64,000 nucleotides of DNA from Amoebophrya sp. A120 (Eukaryota > Sar > Dinophyceae > Syndiniales > Amoebophryaceae), in NCBI GenBank assembly GCA_905178155.1, contig CAJINV010000011.1:1571216-1635215 (forward strand), given 5' to 3'. Positions 22,826 to 34,700 of the stretch are shown here, piece after piece. The position numbers and the translations under genes were made by a program. Numbering within the stretch: position 1 is the stretch's first letter; each line of letters begins with the position of its first letter. The notes beneath the pieces are model-generated. The model saw nothing but the letters and a program-made list of their open reading frames with translations. It had not been told where the DNA came from and did not search any database.

Positions 22826-24189
22826 CCGATAGTCCTGATCTGTGAATGAGACTTTCTTTTTCAATTTCAATACAAATCACATCAAAGAACATAAAAAGAC
22901 AAAGACAGCTGAACATCATAAAGACCACTTCAGATGATGTTGATCCGCATGAGACGAGGTGAGTCAGCAGGCTTCTTGTCCTCCTTATTTCATGGCGGCT
23001 CCGTATTCGTGGCTCGCAAGTTGTACTTTTCCGACCCCCTCGCCTTTCGGCTCGAGACTGCTTGTTCCTTCAGGCGGGTGTTCACATGCTACAGCTGTTC
23101 ACATGGTGAGCAGGCGGTGAGTTACGGCACCGAGAAGTTGCCTGCTTCCTCGCTGCGCAAGAGAGCCGATAAGTGCAGCGAAGAAACGGCACGACAGGTG
23201 CTAAGTATGTTGCTCTTCCTTTTTATTTCGGTTGATGTGTCTGTGCCTGTTCCTAGTGGCCCACTGACCCGCTTCACACACTTCTACACCACCTAGAAAA
23301 CTAAGCCGAGAGGTCGTTGGATACCATCTCCACAGAGATCTGCGGAAGAGTGAGTAGTTCCCTGCGATCGCAACAAGGTTCGTTGGAGACCACCCTGGTT
23401 GCGCCCGATTAATTTAAAGGTTGTGCGGCCCACAGAAGATGAAAAAAAACTTTCTGATGAAAGCATGCAGCGCAAGAACTACATCTGCAGACTGTAGTTC
23501 GTGATTTCGATTGATCTAGGAACAAGATTTGCGACGTATATGTAAAGAAAGAGAATAAACAATATTGCGCTATTAAAAGAGAAACAATGCGGCCAAGGAC
23601 ATCGGTTACCGTAGGTTATCATGAACATCAGTCGGTCATATTTTTGTTTCGTGGGTCCAACCATTACCATATCCATCACCTCGGTACAAGTACAGCAAAG
23701 TCGTGTGTTGACTACTTTCGGTTTTTGTCCACCCCCCGTTTCCGGTTTTCATCTTGAGGTCTTCGGGCCAGCTTGCTTCGGTTGTGGCGGCGTCGATTCA
23801 GCCGACGCTTCGCGCTTGTAAGTATCCTATCTATCCCCGTCGGTGGACACTGTCCTCGATATTCGCTACTCGATGAAAACAGAATAAACCACGCTCGACA
23901 GCACTTCTACCAGTACAGAAGTTTATTTTCATCTTTCGAATTATCATTATAATGCAGGACTCCAACAACTCAAGATATTTTTGTGTTGACTTCATTTTGT
24001 TTTCTGTTTTCAACTTGTTACTACAATTGCGATCGATTTATTTTTTATTGTTGATTTTGATGTTCATCCTCGAGCCGACTTTATGTGCCTTTAGTGTTAC
24101 AGCGACCGTCGAGGCCACAACCAGTAATAATTTGAGACAAGTTCTTCATCAATTTCAAACCCGATAGGATCATTGATTTACCTGCCCGC
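22826..24189. other. Spacer between G4 and G5, includes duplicated segment copy 2
   Basis: No gene I can support. An open frame ending at 24167 contains a hydrophobic, signal-like stretch followed by a Thr-rich piece, but I found no splice that joins it in frame to G5. Confidence 0.45.
23465..24060 (+). repeat. Long direct duplication, copy 2 (upstream of G5)
   Basis: Partner of 19120-19745. It lacks several short stretches present in copy 1 and has others of its own; order and orientation of shared blocks are preserved. Confidence 0.85.
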
Positions 24190-25272
24190 ATGATCGGCAA
24201 AGCGTCGGCTATGGTGCGAAGCTTTCTGGAGATTCACTCCGGTGGTGATGTCCAACAGAATGCTCAAGAAATGATCCCAGCAAACCAGCACGCAGCTGGA
24301 CCCGCAGTAGAACAATTGTCTTCACTAGTACAACAACCAGAACAAGCTGCAGCAGCAACCTTCGCGACTCATGGTGGAGAGAACCTCGCCAGTGCTGGTG
24401 CTGGTGAAGTAGCCCAAGCCGTGGACGACGCGACCTACACCTCCTCATCCTCCGCACTTCTCCAGGTCCTTCAGAGCGTCACCAGGAAGGACACCCAGTG
24501 CGACGCCTGCGTCGTGATCGCCATCGTCCTCGGCGTCATCGGCGTGATCGCTGTTTCCATTGTCGTCTACTGTCTCTGCCGGGACTGTCGCGAGGGCCGC
24601 GGGTGGTGGCAGCAGTCGGTGGTGTATCGCGACGGCGATGAAGATGATGGAAGCTTCCAGGTGGAGGATGAGTACGAGTCTGATGCGGCCCCTACCGGCG
24701 CCCCGAATGCATCCAAGTCTCCGGCGGGCTTCGCGCAGCAGTCGTTCCGGGCGCCGGTGCAAGGAGAATACGAGTACGTCGAATCGACCGCCCCGCACTT
24801 CGGTCTGACGCCACCTCCTGCCGATCCGGCGATCGGCACGGCCGTTCTTTCGCAGCAGCAGCAACTTGGTTCCGCGCTGGCGCCCAGTTACTACGGGTCC
24901 ACGGGGGGATCCACGGTTGCGGCGTCCAACACACACCCCGCCGGCTCTGACTTGTCCACCGGCGCCAGCTCAGCGAAAACGAAGTCCACGGGAATCGCCA
25001 GCGATCCATCCATACGCGTTGCAAAAGTTGTATATGTTGGCCGTAGTAGAAGTGACTGCATTTATACGTATTTCAATTTGATGCTCAACAAGTACAAGAG
25101 TGTTGCAATTTCTTGCTGAAAAAACGAGTGGACATTTGTGGTAGCTGCAGTTACAACTACGAGCACGATAAGCTTTTGCAATGGATAATCCAGGGTGGGG
25201 GAAGGATCACGGGGGGGCAGCTCGAGTGCGGGTTCAAAGCCGGGCTCGGCAAGAAGAAACGCACTTCGCTAA
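24190..25272 (+). CDS. G5: single-pass membrane protein, unknown family
   Basis: Two exons, 24190-25012 and 25193-25272, joined across one introner: 300 aa. A hydrophobic segment at about residues 107-127, rich in Val, Ile and Gly and flanked by Cys on both sides, is a clear transmembrane helix. Acidic and Tyr-containing sequence follows (cytoplasmic tail by inference), then a Ser/Gly/Pro-rich tail. The N-terminal ~100 residues are Ala/Gln/Ser-rich. No signal peptide is visible at this start, so the real first exon may lie upstream. Without splicing the frame ends at 25119 within the element. Confidence 0.7.
25013..25187 (+). mobile_element. Introner, family A (175 bp)
   Basis: Left end TACGCGTTGCAAAAGTTG, right end AAGCTTTTGCAATGGATA; perfect TSD ATCCA. 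Confidence 0.85.
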
Positions 25273-26222
25273 CAAGTGGAGTATACGACAACACTTGCAG
25301 CGCGCCGACGTCTCCTGTGGCGGAGGGGGTGCGGCTTTAGTACGAATTTATTGCACAACTTAAAGAGGACGACGGACGTCCACCTTTGACGTTTATTTGA
25401 CATCTCCTTGTTCACAGTTAGTTTTCATACATGATACACACTACATCCGCTTATTCTTTTACGTTAACTACATGTTGCAACGATAGCACAATCATTTTAT
25501 ACTCCTGGTTTTCAATTTCATGGTACACTATCGATTTCTTGATGATTAAAAACAACATATTGATATTGCTGAGTCATCTCCAACAAGTATGGCAAGTTAC
25601 TTTCCAGCCGAAAATTTTTTCACACAGACACGGGGAAGCGACGACCCGTTTCTTTGCGAGGCGCTGCGAAGTAATTACTTTATCAATCCCTGCAGATTGA
25701 TCGAGGCCGGCGCTTCCGAGAAACTTTTAAGAAGGGATAGTACGCTACTAACTTCCTCGGAGCTGCAATTTTTGCTGTGAAAAAACATGAAAATAAACTG
25801 CGACCTTTTTGGGGAGAAAAGCAGTCGAGCGGGCAAATTTCTGGTTTGTTTCGAAGGACTCGTGTCGACTTGTTGTAGTCTGTCTATAATATTTGCGTTT
25901 GCGGGTGGGACGGGAGGCGGAACACGGGCAGATGAATTGACCAAAGTTGTACGAACACCCAGCAGACCCAGACGGTCTTCTTACTTGAAAAAGAGAGACG
26001 AGTGATGTGTTGATCTTCGTCCTGTAAGAACGTGAGTTGAGCTACAACCTGTCGTCCCGATGGCAAGCAATATTTTAAAAGAGAGCGAGTGCGCGTGGAC
26101 ATCCTTCCGTTGCCATTTCTAGCACACGACGTCGTGCTATAGAGCTTTACTTAGAACTATGATTATTTTCATTCAGTTTGCTGCTCGAGCTCTTCCTTCT
26201 CCTTGTCCTCCCAAAAAATAAA
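25273..26222. other. Spacer between G5 and G6
   Basis: Contains two short open frames (25589-25780 and 25787-26005) with ordinary composition and no recognisable domain. I cannot show that either is expressed. Confidence 0.4.
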
Positions 26223-29200
26223 ATGACTGGCGCGACCTCCTCCGCCGCTGCAAGAACTTCGGCTGGGGGCAAGAAGCCTGGTGACATCGCCCATCGCACG
26301 CTGGTATGAAAGCCTCAGAATGGATAAAATCCTCAAAGTGGAAATAATTTGTGATGCATGAAATGCGACGCAAAAACCCTGTATTGCAGCGGACGCATTG
26401 GAGGCCGACTATTGTGCTTCTATGGGTTCAGAATTGGGCTGCTGATGAGCACGACAGAAGGGCGCCTCTTTGCCTAATTAGCATGACAGACACGTTTTGA
26501 GTGCCCGGGAAATTTGTCGTGCGCCGACTAGAAATGGTGCTTCAACTGGAGTCGGTTTTTTGCATTACAAATTATTTTCACTTTGAGGATTTCCAACCTG
26601 AGGCTTTTATAGCTGGACGATCTGCACTTCGACGTGATTGTGCTTAGACGGAGCAGTGTGGTCGTCCCAGAAGGCGAGGACAAAAATGCGGGCGGTACTT
26701 CTGTGTCCTCTAAGCAGCTGTCCCCACCAGAATACGACATCATGTACCTAGACGATCACACCCTGGAATATGGGATTCTCAAACGTTACGTTCTCAACTG
26801 TTACATGAATTTGTCATGCAGAAGCTCCATAAGCATCTACTACATGATCAAGCTGCTTCGCATGAAAAATTTGCGAAGGGCTAAAAAGCGGCTAAATCAG
26901 TGCGGAACTTGTAATGCTACAGATGCAGCGTCCCCCTTTTGACTTTTGCTAGTCTTGCATTGCACATTCGTGTAACAGTTGAGAATGTAACGGTTGAGAA
27001 CGCCATATGGAATGCAATGTGCCCGCGGAAGAGCTTCAGAGCACCGATGATGATGATACGCAACAAAAAATTAAGGAACACCTACACGACGACGTACAAA
27101 CTGCATCGCAAATTCATTTTCCAGCCTACACTAGCATGCGACTCCCAGTTGTCATGCTGAATAGGATAATATAAAGGAAACACAATTTTGCCATGCAGAC
27201 ACCGCTTTTTTTGTACGTCGTGTACGGGAAATTTACTCAGTATAGATCAAGATAAAACGACAGAAACGACCTCCATCAGACCCCGTCCCATGATGCGGTT
27301 TGACGCCGACGACTTGCTGCAGGTCGGGCTACAGAAGCTGCAAGAAAAATATGGGCCACAGAAGAGCTCAGGCACGACCGATACAGGGAAGAAAACCTCC
27401 TCACAAGTTGTTGCACCGGCACAGAAAGGAGCCTTATGGATTGCAAATATGTCTGGGTCTCGAAGATTCTAAACTTGTAATGCTGTCTGTGGACTCTAAA
27501 AAAGTTTGGATTGCATGACGAGCAAGAGGACTCCAGTTTGTGCTACGCGGAGAGGCCATTTCTCATGCGGTAGAGGTATCGCAAAGCGCTCTAAAAATCT
27601 GTGATGCTACGGCATCCATAACAGACATCACGGGTCATGGAAAATAGGCATGACAAATCTAGAAATCTTCCAGACCCAGACATTTTTGCAATCCATAAGC
27701 CTGCAGTCCACACGATTTCTCCCCCCAGCGGGAACGGTCTAGCAGCCAACGGCGGCCGCATATGGAAGTGTCAGGATCGAAATCGACAAAGACAAAGTTG
27801 AAATACTTTGTGATGCATAAAGCGGATCACAGTTGGCGGCCAGTTTCCAAGCGGCGCATGACAAATTTGGGTAGAACCTAAATCCAGTTTGTCGTGCTGT
27901 TTGGGTAAGGAAGACGGCTTTTGTCATGCTAGTTTAGCAGCTCGCTTTCTACCCGTCAGCAGGCTTTTTACAATCTGCCTCACTTGCCTACTCTGCAAGA
28001 CAGGCATTTTGTGGCTTGTATTTTATGTATGACAAATTATTTCAACTCTGACGATTTCGATCCTGACGCCTCCATATCGCAGTCCGCGACCGTAACACGC
28101 AGCGGAACGAGCGGAGTGCAGTGGAACGGGAGAAGGTACAAAGACTTGATCGACGGGACCAAGATTGTCACTTACGTGGACGTATGCATTGTCAACACAA
28201 TAAAAGTATTTTGTACTGGAACTGGAGGCGTATGAATTTTTGCATTACAATTTTTATTTTGACGAACACAGACGATATGCAATTTGGAGTGCCGATATAA
28301 TCCCTTTAGATGATGATGACCATGGATCATCTGTCATGCGCGAGGACTGCAATTACTACGATGAGCACGATGCTTTTGTAGAGTATACGACGGGAAGCCA
28401 CCGCCGTCCAGTAGCTTATGCATTGCGAATGTGCCTGCGTCTGGAAAGGTGGAACCTGTATTGCGTGTCTTGGATTCCTGCAAAATCTGTATTGCGTGAC
28501 CAAGAAATAAAGCGCGCATGACCAGCAAATAAATCTGTCCTGCAGAAGCGCAGGCTCTAATGCGCAGTACGCTTCACCAGAAGGCTTCCTTAGAATTTGT
28601 CATGCTTGGCTGCGCTCAGGAGTATGGTCAATCGATGCCACTCAGCATCACAGGTTTCCAGACCCAGACATTACATTTGCGTTTGATATAGCTCCGCATC
28701 GGATGACGAGGGTGAGGGGGAAGGCGGAAAAATATCAAGAAGAAAAATCCCCCCTCCCCATATCAAGACGGAAATCTGTGATGCAGATTTTTGGTCACAA
28801 ATCAGCTTTGTCATGCTACAAGGGAAAAGATGCGGACTGTAGTGCTGGGTGGCGTGGGAAAGCCTTGCATCTTCAGCATGACAGGAGGCAGCTGGAAGTG
28901 GGGAACAGCGCGACAAATTGCCTGCAAGCGAGGCCACAACTGCAGCTCTTGGCCTTCTAGCAATACAAGTCTATTTGTGTACTCAAATAACGCATCACAA
29001 ATTTCGTTTTCGATATGGGGAGGGGGGATTTTTCCTTTTGATAAAAAAGGAGTCCCAGCGGGTCTCCGAAGCAACGCGGGGGCGGAACGAGTAGGAGCGG
29101 GAATAAATCACGGCATGATCAACGTCGGAATAGAGATGAAATGGCAGCGGGAGCAGGTGCAATGAGATTTTCTTTTGTATAGTTGATGGGATGATGTATT

Positions 29201-31012
29201 AAGTAGTCGCTGTGCTGGAAATTATAGCATAAAGAACAACTACTACGGACATCATACTTACATTATTTATATAGCACTCATGGGCTCCTCCTGCAGGTGC
29301 TTTCCTGTATCTGCATGTATTTCTCAAATAAACCAAGCCAGGTTTCGACGCCGATGGGAATTTTGTGGATTCGGACGGAATATGAATTGCAAAAGTATCG
29401 TACTATTCGTATAAATGCATTGCAAATTTCCTCAGCATGAGAAATAATTTATACGAGTGCGATACTTTTACACAGGATACGGAAACGTAGTGGATGACGA
29501 GGACGACGTATGCAAAGAAAATAGTGTTACAGTTACACATGATTGTGTTGCAGAACGCGCAACAGAGACATCCTCTCTCAAGCCGGAAAGGCATGTGTGC
29601 CTCGTTTCATGCGTGTTTTATTCCCGTATGATCTCTGCATTGCAAATTTCCTCTCTCATGCAGAGAAAATTTGTCTTGCTGAATTGCCAACAAATGTGTA
29701 AAAACTGTATTACATTTTTTTCGTTGGATACGACGAGATGCTGGGCTTCAACAGAAACAACCAAGAAAGCCGCCCCTTCGGGCTATGAATTGCAATTGGG
29801 AAATTATCGTACTAGTAGCCATTGCATTTTTGCAAATTAGCTCAGCATGATCATGACACAGAACATTTGTCATGCAGATTTAGCTCCTTGTGGTCCTTGG
29901 ACAGAAGATTTTTCCGTTTCATTCAAGACTGCGATTACTACGAGTGCGATGCTTGTTTTGAACAGGATACGAGCAAGCCGGCATTGAAAGAATTCTGAAC
30001 GAAAAGAAGACTATCGAATGCAAATATGTCATCTGGGTCTGGATATTCCGAGATTTGTCTAGTCTGGCATGACTCTGAACTCTGTAGTGCGTGGCCGCAA
30101 AGAGCCCCTCTTGCCTGTCATGCAAAGACGCAGTTTCTCTATCTCTTCATGCGGAGTACGCAACCCAGAACCACGGAAAAACTTGCTATGCTGGGCAGCG
30201 CATTGCAGCGTGCTCATTATTCCTTTCCTTGCATCACAAGTTTCAGACCCAGACATATTTGCAATGCATAAAGACTTACGAGTTGCAACAGCAAAGTGCG
30301 AATTCTTCCAGGCCGAATTCCAGTGTATGCATTGCAAATATGTCTGGGTCTGGAAAGGTGAAACTTGTGATGCTGCTTTTGGATTCCAAAAAGATCTGTC
30401 TTGCCTGAGCAGCAAGAGAAGTCTAGTAGTTTTTGTTACGCGAACAGGGCACTTGTCATGCGGGATAGGCACCAAGTTCAAGAAGCACTCAGAAAGTCTG
30501 TGAAGATGCTAGGGAATGCATCACAGACGTCACGGGTCATGTAAAATCTGCATGACAAGTTACACCCTACTTCCAGACCCAGACATATTTGCAATACATA
30601 CAGTGCCGGGACTAACAACAGTTACTTGGAATCCGACCTGGAGCTCCGGTCGCTGGCATCCGAACAGTCGGGGGTTGGCTTCCGTGGGGTGCAGAGTCTG
30701 AATATGCACTGCAAATATGTCTGCGTCTGGAATAAACCTGTCTGTGATGCTGAATTGAGCATGATTGAAGCGCTTGCAATGGCTGCCAAACATGGCAAGT
30801 TTTTGAGACGCCTGCTGATGCCTAGCACGCGTCACGAATTTTCGCGTTTTTGCATGACGAAGGAAGCTCCTCATGTGCTGTTCATGCAACACAGATTTTC
30901 TAGGAATGCAAGACACGCATCCCAAGTTCCACTGTTCCAGACCCAGAGATATTTGCATTTGATACTGAAAAAAGAAAAGCAAAATAAAGTAGCCACCGTT
31001 GAGGACTCGTGA
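26223..31012 (+). CDS. G6: unknown 376-aa protein interrupted by 14 introners
   Basis: Sixteen exons: 26223-26304, 26617-26768, 27013-27056, 27250-27434, 27703-27760, 28082-28182, 28393-28416, 28694-28732, 29049-29156, 29342-29380, 29485-29508, 29736-29783, 29975-30011, 30276-30325, 30606-30702, 30970-31012. The total is 1131 nt, exactly 377 codons. Only 29157-29341 is a GT-AG intron; all other gaps are introners. The shortest exons are 24 nt. The N-terminal 150 residues look folded; the rest is Ser, Asp, Glu, Gln and Arg-rich and likely disordered. No domain recognised. No continuous open frame of useful length exists here, so a gene caller that expects GT-AG introns would miss this gene. 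Confidence 0.78.
26305..26611 (+). mobile_element. Introner, family D (307 bp)
   Basis: TATGAAAGCCTCAGAATGG left, inverted GGCTTTTATA right; perfect TSD GCTGG. Confidence 0.9.
26769..27007 (+). mobile_element. Introner, family G (239 bp)
   Basis: TATGGGATTCTCAAACG at left, inverted GAGAACGCCATA at right; perfect TSD TGGAA. Confidence 0.9.
27057..27244 (+). mobile_element. Introner, family J with worn left end (188 bp)
   Basis: The right end is intact (GTACGTCGTGTACGGGAAAT); the left end starts TAC and is diverged. TSD GATGA/GATCA. Confidence 0.75.
27435..27697 (+). mobile_element. Introner, family B (263 bp)
   Basis: Perfect TSD AGCCT; TATGGATTGCAAATATGTCT left end and inverted right end. 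Confidence 0.9.
27761..28076 (+). mobile_element. Introner, family F (316 bp)
   Basis: TATGGAAGTGTCAGGATCG left, inverted right end; TSD CCGCA/TCGCA. Confidence 0.88.
28183..28387 (+). mobile_element. Introner, family A with short insertion in left end (205 bp)
   Basis: The left repeat is interrupted by about 9 extra bases before AAAAGTATTTTG. TSD GGACG/CGACG. Confidence 0.78.
28417..28688 (+). mobile_element. Introner, family B (272 bp)
   Basis: Perfect TSD TAGCT; separated from the preceding introner by only a 29-nt stretch (24 nt of exon plus TSD). Confidence 0.88.
28733..29043 (+). mobile_element. Introner, family E (311 bp)
   Basis: AAAAATCCCCCCTCCCC left end, inverted right end; TSD AAAAA. 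Confidence 0.88.
29381..29479 (+). mobile_element. Introner, family A, shortest copy (99 bp)
   Basis: Perfect TSD CGGAA. The interior has shrunk to little more than the two inverted ends. Confidence 0.88.
29509..29730 (+). mobile_element. Introner, family I (222 bp)
   Basis: AGTGTTACAGTTACACAT near the left end with a diverged inverted right end; perfect TSD CGACG. Confidence 0.8.
29784..29969 (+). mobile_element. Introner, family A (186 bp)
   Basis: TSD CGGGC/CGAGC; diverged ends still show the GCAA..TATCGTACTAG and CGATGC..TTTTGAACA arms. Confidence 0.8.
30012..30270 (+). mobile_element. Introner, family B (259 bp)
   Basis: Perfect TSD AAGAC; CTGGGTCTGG arms inverted at the two ends. Confidence 0.9.
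30326..30600 (+). mobile_element. Introner, family B (275 bp)
   Basis: Perfect TSD CAGTG; near-consensus ends. Confidence 0.92.
30703..30964 (+). mobile_element. Introner, family B, reverse orientation (262 bp)
   Basis: Perfect TSD CTGAA. The interior resembles the reverse complement of the family-B copy at 32977. Confidence 0.87.
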
Positions 31013-31719
31013 AACAAGACTACACCTGTGTGGTAGTAGCTGTAAAAAGAAACTGAGAAAATATAAATCATCTGGTAACCAAATGCGTGCGCCGACCATC
31101 ATCCTCAGCATGGCGCAATTTTTGCCTCTCTACATTTCATCTGGCGCAAGCGCAACTCCAAAGGAGATGGCACTTCGAAAGCACGTTTCTTGCAACGGGT
31201 ATGGCTGCAGCTAATCAAGTTGACGAAATAATGACACAAAACACTGCGATACTACCTCCTGCTCGACGTACACCAGCAGTACCTCTTGAAAAACTGATAG
31301 AACGACATATGTGTTCTAGATATAATTGATCTTACTCGAAAAAGGACAAGCTCAGTTTACAGCCACACCGTGCTGGTGTCTTCACGTATCGCTGCTATGT
31401 CAGGAGCACACGCAGTTTTGCAGCTCGTTTGATCACAAAGCTGTTTTTTTTTTGTTTTCGGCGAACGGATCTTTTCGTAGATTTTTTTGGCGGGGGCATT
31501 TTTGATTTCTGTTGCACTTCGTCAATTATAATGTCATCAACGAAATAAAAGAGCAGCTCCTGCAGCGTACTTACAAAGATCTACTTTTTATCGCGGCAGT
31601 ATTAAAAAAGATCGTGAAATGGGACACACTAGGGGGGGGGGGCGGCAGGCCGCGGCAGCGTCTGAGTCTGCTACGTCCTGCTCCCATTGCAAGCAGCAGT
31701 AATCGATAAGAACCCTCAA
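31013..31719. other. Spacer between G6 and G7
   Basis: No gene seen. Contains a run of ten or more G residues near 31632-31642. Confidence 0.45.
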
Positions 31720-34700
31720 GCGGAAGCATCAACGAGATGAAGAAATAACCCGAAAGAAGACGAGTGACACAGAAGAAGAAAGTGTCGCGCGAAAGAAAAG
31801 TGCCCGACAACGAACAAGAAGAAGAAATTTAGGACCAAATATGGGAAAAAGGTCGCTCTCGCTTCCGAAAGCGCAGACTTGCGAGTTCCCCGCAGGTACG
31901 TCTACATTTTGGAGTCATGGAAGTAGTATTTTTTGCGAATATAACTACCGGGAAAAACAAAAAGCTTAGCTGTATACAGTTTCATCTTTAGGAGCAGTTT
32001 AAAGAAGTTCGGAATAATTATGCTGACCTTTACCTCTTTTTTTATTGCAACAGGAGGAGGACCAGTGAGAAAAGGCACAGAAGAACCTGCTCGCAGCGCG
32101 AGGCGCTAGAATCCGCATTTACGAATTACGCCGGTTCTAAAGGCCTACACCACTTTCGTCCGTACGCATCCGTGGATCGCGATGAGGGCTTTTACCGCGA
32201 CGATAAAAAAGGACCGACGTCGGCGCCGGAGAGTCCCCGAGATGGTTCCGTCAACGCCAACGCGCGGAAGAAGACGTGGCGCGGCCGCGCAAGTGTGCTA
32301 TTTCGTCCTCGGCTACGTCTATCACTACGAGCGCACAAGCACGGTCGTCGGGTACGGTGCCTATCAAATGCAAATTGTAATGTCTGGGTCGTCTGGAAGG
32401 TTGGAACTTGTTAGTGCTAGTTCTCCATATTATCTAGGAAATATGTATTGCATAGCCAACGAAAGTCGCAGTCTCTTTTGTACATGCAAGAACGCAGTTA
32501 GTTTCTCATGCGGATTGCCTATGAGAAAGTGTTCTGAAAATAAGGTGTCATGCTGTGATGCATTCGGAACTGTTTCCATCATCCACATTTTAGCATCACA
32601 AGTTTCCATATCCCGGACATACTTATTTGCATTGCATAGCGCCACGGCTGCTACAACAGAAACTGGACCACGAACTCCACAGCACGAGAGCAAACGTGCC
32701 GACGGGGGAATAGATCGCACCAGCCAGGGGAGGTCGTGGAAAAGAGCCAGACGTGTATCTTCGACTGGTGGTGTGAAGGATGAAGACGACGTGGATGTCG
32801 CCCTCCCCTGCGAGATGAAGCAGGTCTCTGCGAGCACCAGTTCCTGCAGCACATCAATGCTGGTGCCCGTCTTAAGTAGAGCCCGCAGCTGCGGCGCTGC
32901 AGGCTTATTCCCCAACGCGGCTTGCGCGAAGAAAAAGATGATGAACGCTCTCGACGCAAGGGCTGGGGGCCGCGGCTATGCATTGCAAATACCAATCTGG
33001 GTCTGGAAAGGTGGAACTTGTGAATGCGTGTCTTGCACCTGGCATATCTGTGTTGCAAGAGCAGCAAGAAATGGGTAGCTCTCCTTGTCATGCAGAAAAG
33101 GTATTTGTAATGCGTGTAGTTAGGTAAAAATAAATATCAGAAGGCATCCCCAAAGCTTGTCCTCATGCTTGGCTGCAAGATGACTTGCAAGCATTGCAGC
33201 CATGCGCCAAAAATTAGCATGATTACATACAGGTTCTTTCCAGACCTAGACATGTTTGCATTTGATAGCGGCTTTCTCGACGGCGCAAAGATGTGGGCTC
33301 AACACGCCGGGCGAAAAGATCATTTTCTTCAAGGTGCCCCCACAGCTGCTGCACTTCGAACAATGGGGTCAGTACAGGAAGACGGGTTTTCATCAGCACC
33401 AGATGCTGCGGAATTCGACGTGCCCTGGAGAAAGCAGCTTCGCGGCGCACAGCGCAGTGAATGTGAAAAAGGCGTCTTTTGCAGCAAGCACGTGCTGCCC
33501 ATCAACACACCGGCTGACGATGAAGCTGAAGACTTGGAGCTCGTAACCGCAAATATTTCGGAAGTTTCACTAGGAAACTCCGCCCCGCGGCCGATCTTCG
33601 ACGATTCCTATTACAAGGAGACAAAGTGTCCCCACGAGGACCCCGGATGAAGTTGGAAATGCGAAAATTTATGATGCATAAGGTTTACAACTGAAAATCT
33701 TTTTGTTGGTACTCGTATACATGAAAAGACCAAATGAGCCTTTCTGATGCAGAACCTACGTACACTGAGCAAGGCATTTTTTACATATCAGGCCCGGCTG
33801 TTGCTGGGCGTTTCTGCAACACAAATTTTAGCCATTCCACATTGAAAATTTGTGACGCTGCAACATGGACTAACATAGGGAGTGTTTTCATGATTGGATA
33901 GCTTTGCAATAAAAGTGCTGCCAAGTTCTGGGGTGGGGGCATTTTTCATTGTAATACTTCCGCGCCCGTGTTGTCCTTCGACCGGTCTCAGACCGCAATC
34001 AACCTGCGGGAGAACAACAGGGGAGGTAGCGCTGTAATTCACTCGTCCGCGGCAAGTAGAAGTCCTAGGGCTAGTGCAACCGCGAAAAGGCGGAGGACAT
34101 TAGCATGCCCATGCTCATTCCTACTTACTGCACCTCTCCTGTGCGCGACAGGCGCTTTCGCTCCGTCGACGCTAGCTGAGCCTCCCACGACCCGACTGTC
34201 ACAGCAGGAGCACTTTATCCCGTGTGACAACGTCCCCAACTCCCCAGAGTCAAGATGGCGACTTTGCTCCAGAAAGCAGCAAGTTTTGGCTGTAGTTGCT
34301 GAATGATCTTCGTGGTGTTCTTGCGCATCAGAAACATACCACGCGTGATGCCACTTTATTTTCATGAGACTTGTCTTGGTTGGTGGGGAGGCTTTTACGC
34401 ACGAGACACTTTGAACAACACTTGTTATCAGAATTGCGGAGCATTGTGCACCGGAACGAGCCGATCGTGGATCACCCGCCGGGCGTTTTCGATGCGGGCA
34501 TTTTCGACGACGAAGGCCCGTCTTTCTGGCGGAGAACCACAGAGGACGTGGTGGAGGGTAAGGATATATCAAATGCAAATAAAAATATGTCTGGGTCTAG
34601 AAGATAAAGATTGGGATTGCCAGGTTTGTCATGCATCTTTTGCATGGCCCTTGATGCCTGTAATGCGTGACCTAGGATCTTCGGTTCGGAACGCCCCGCG

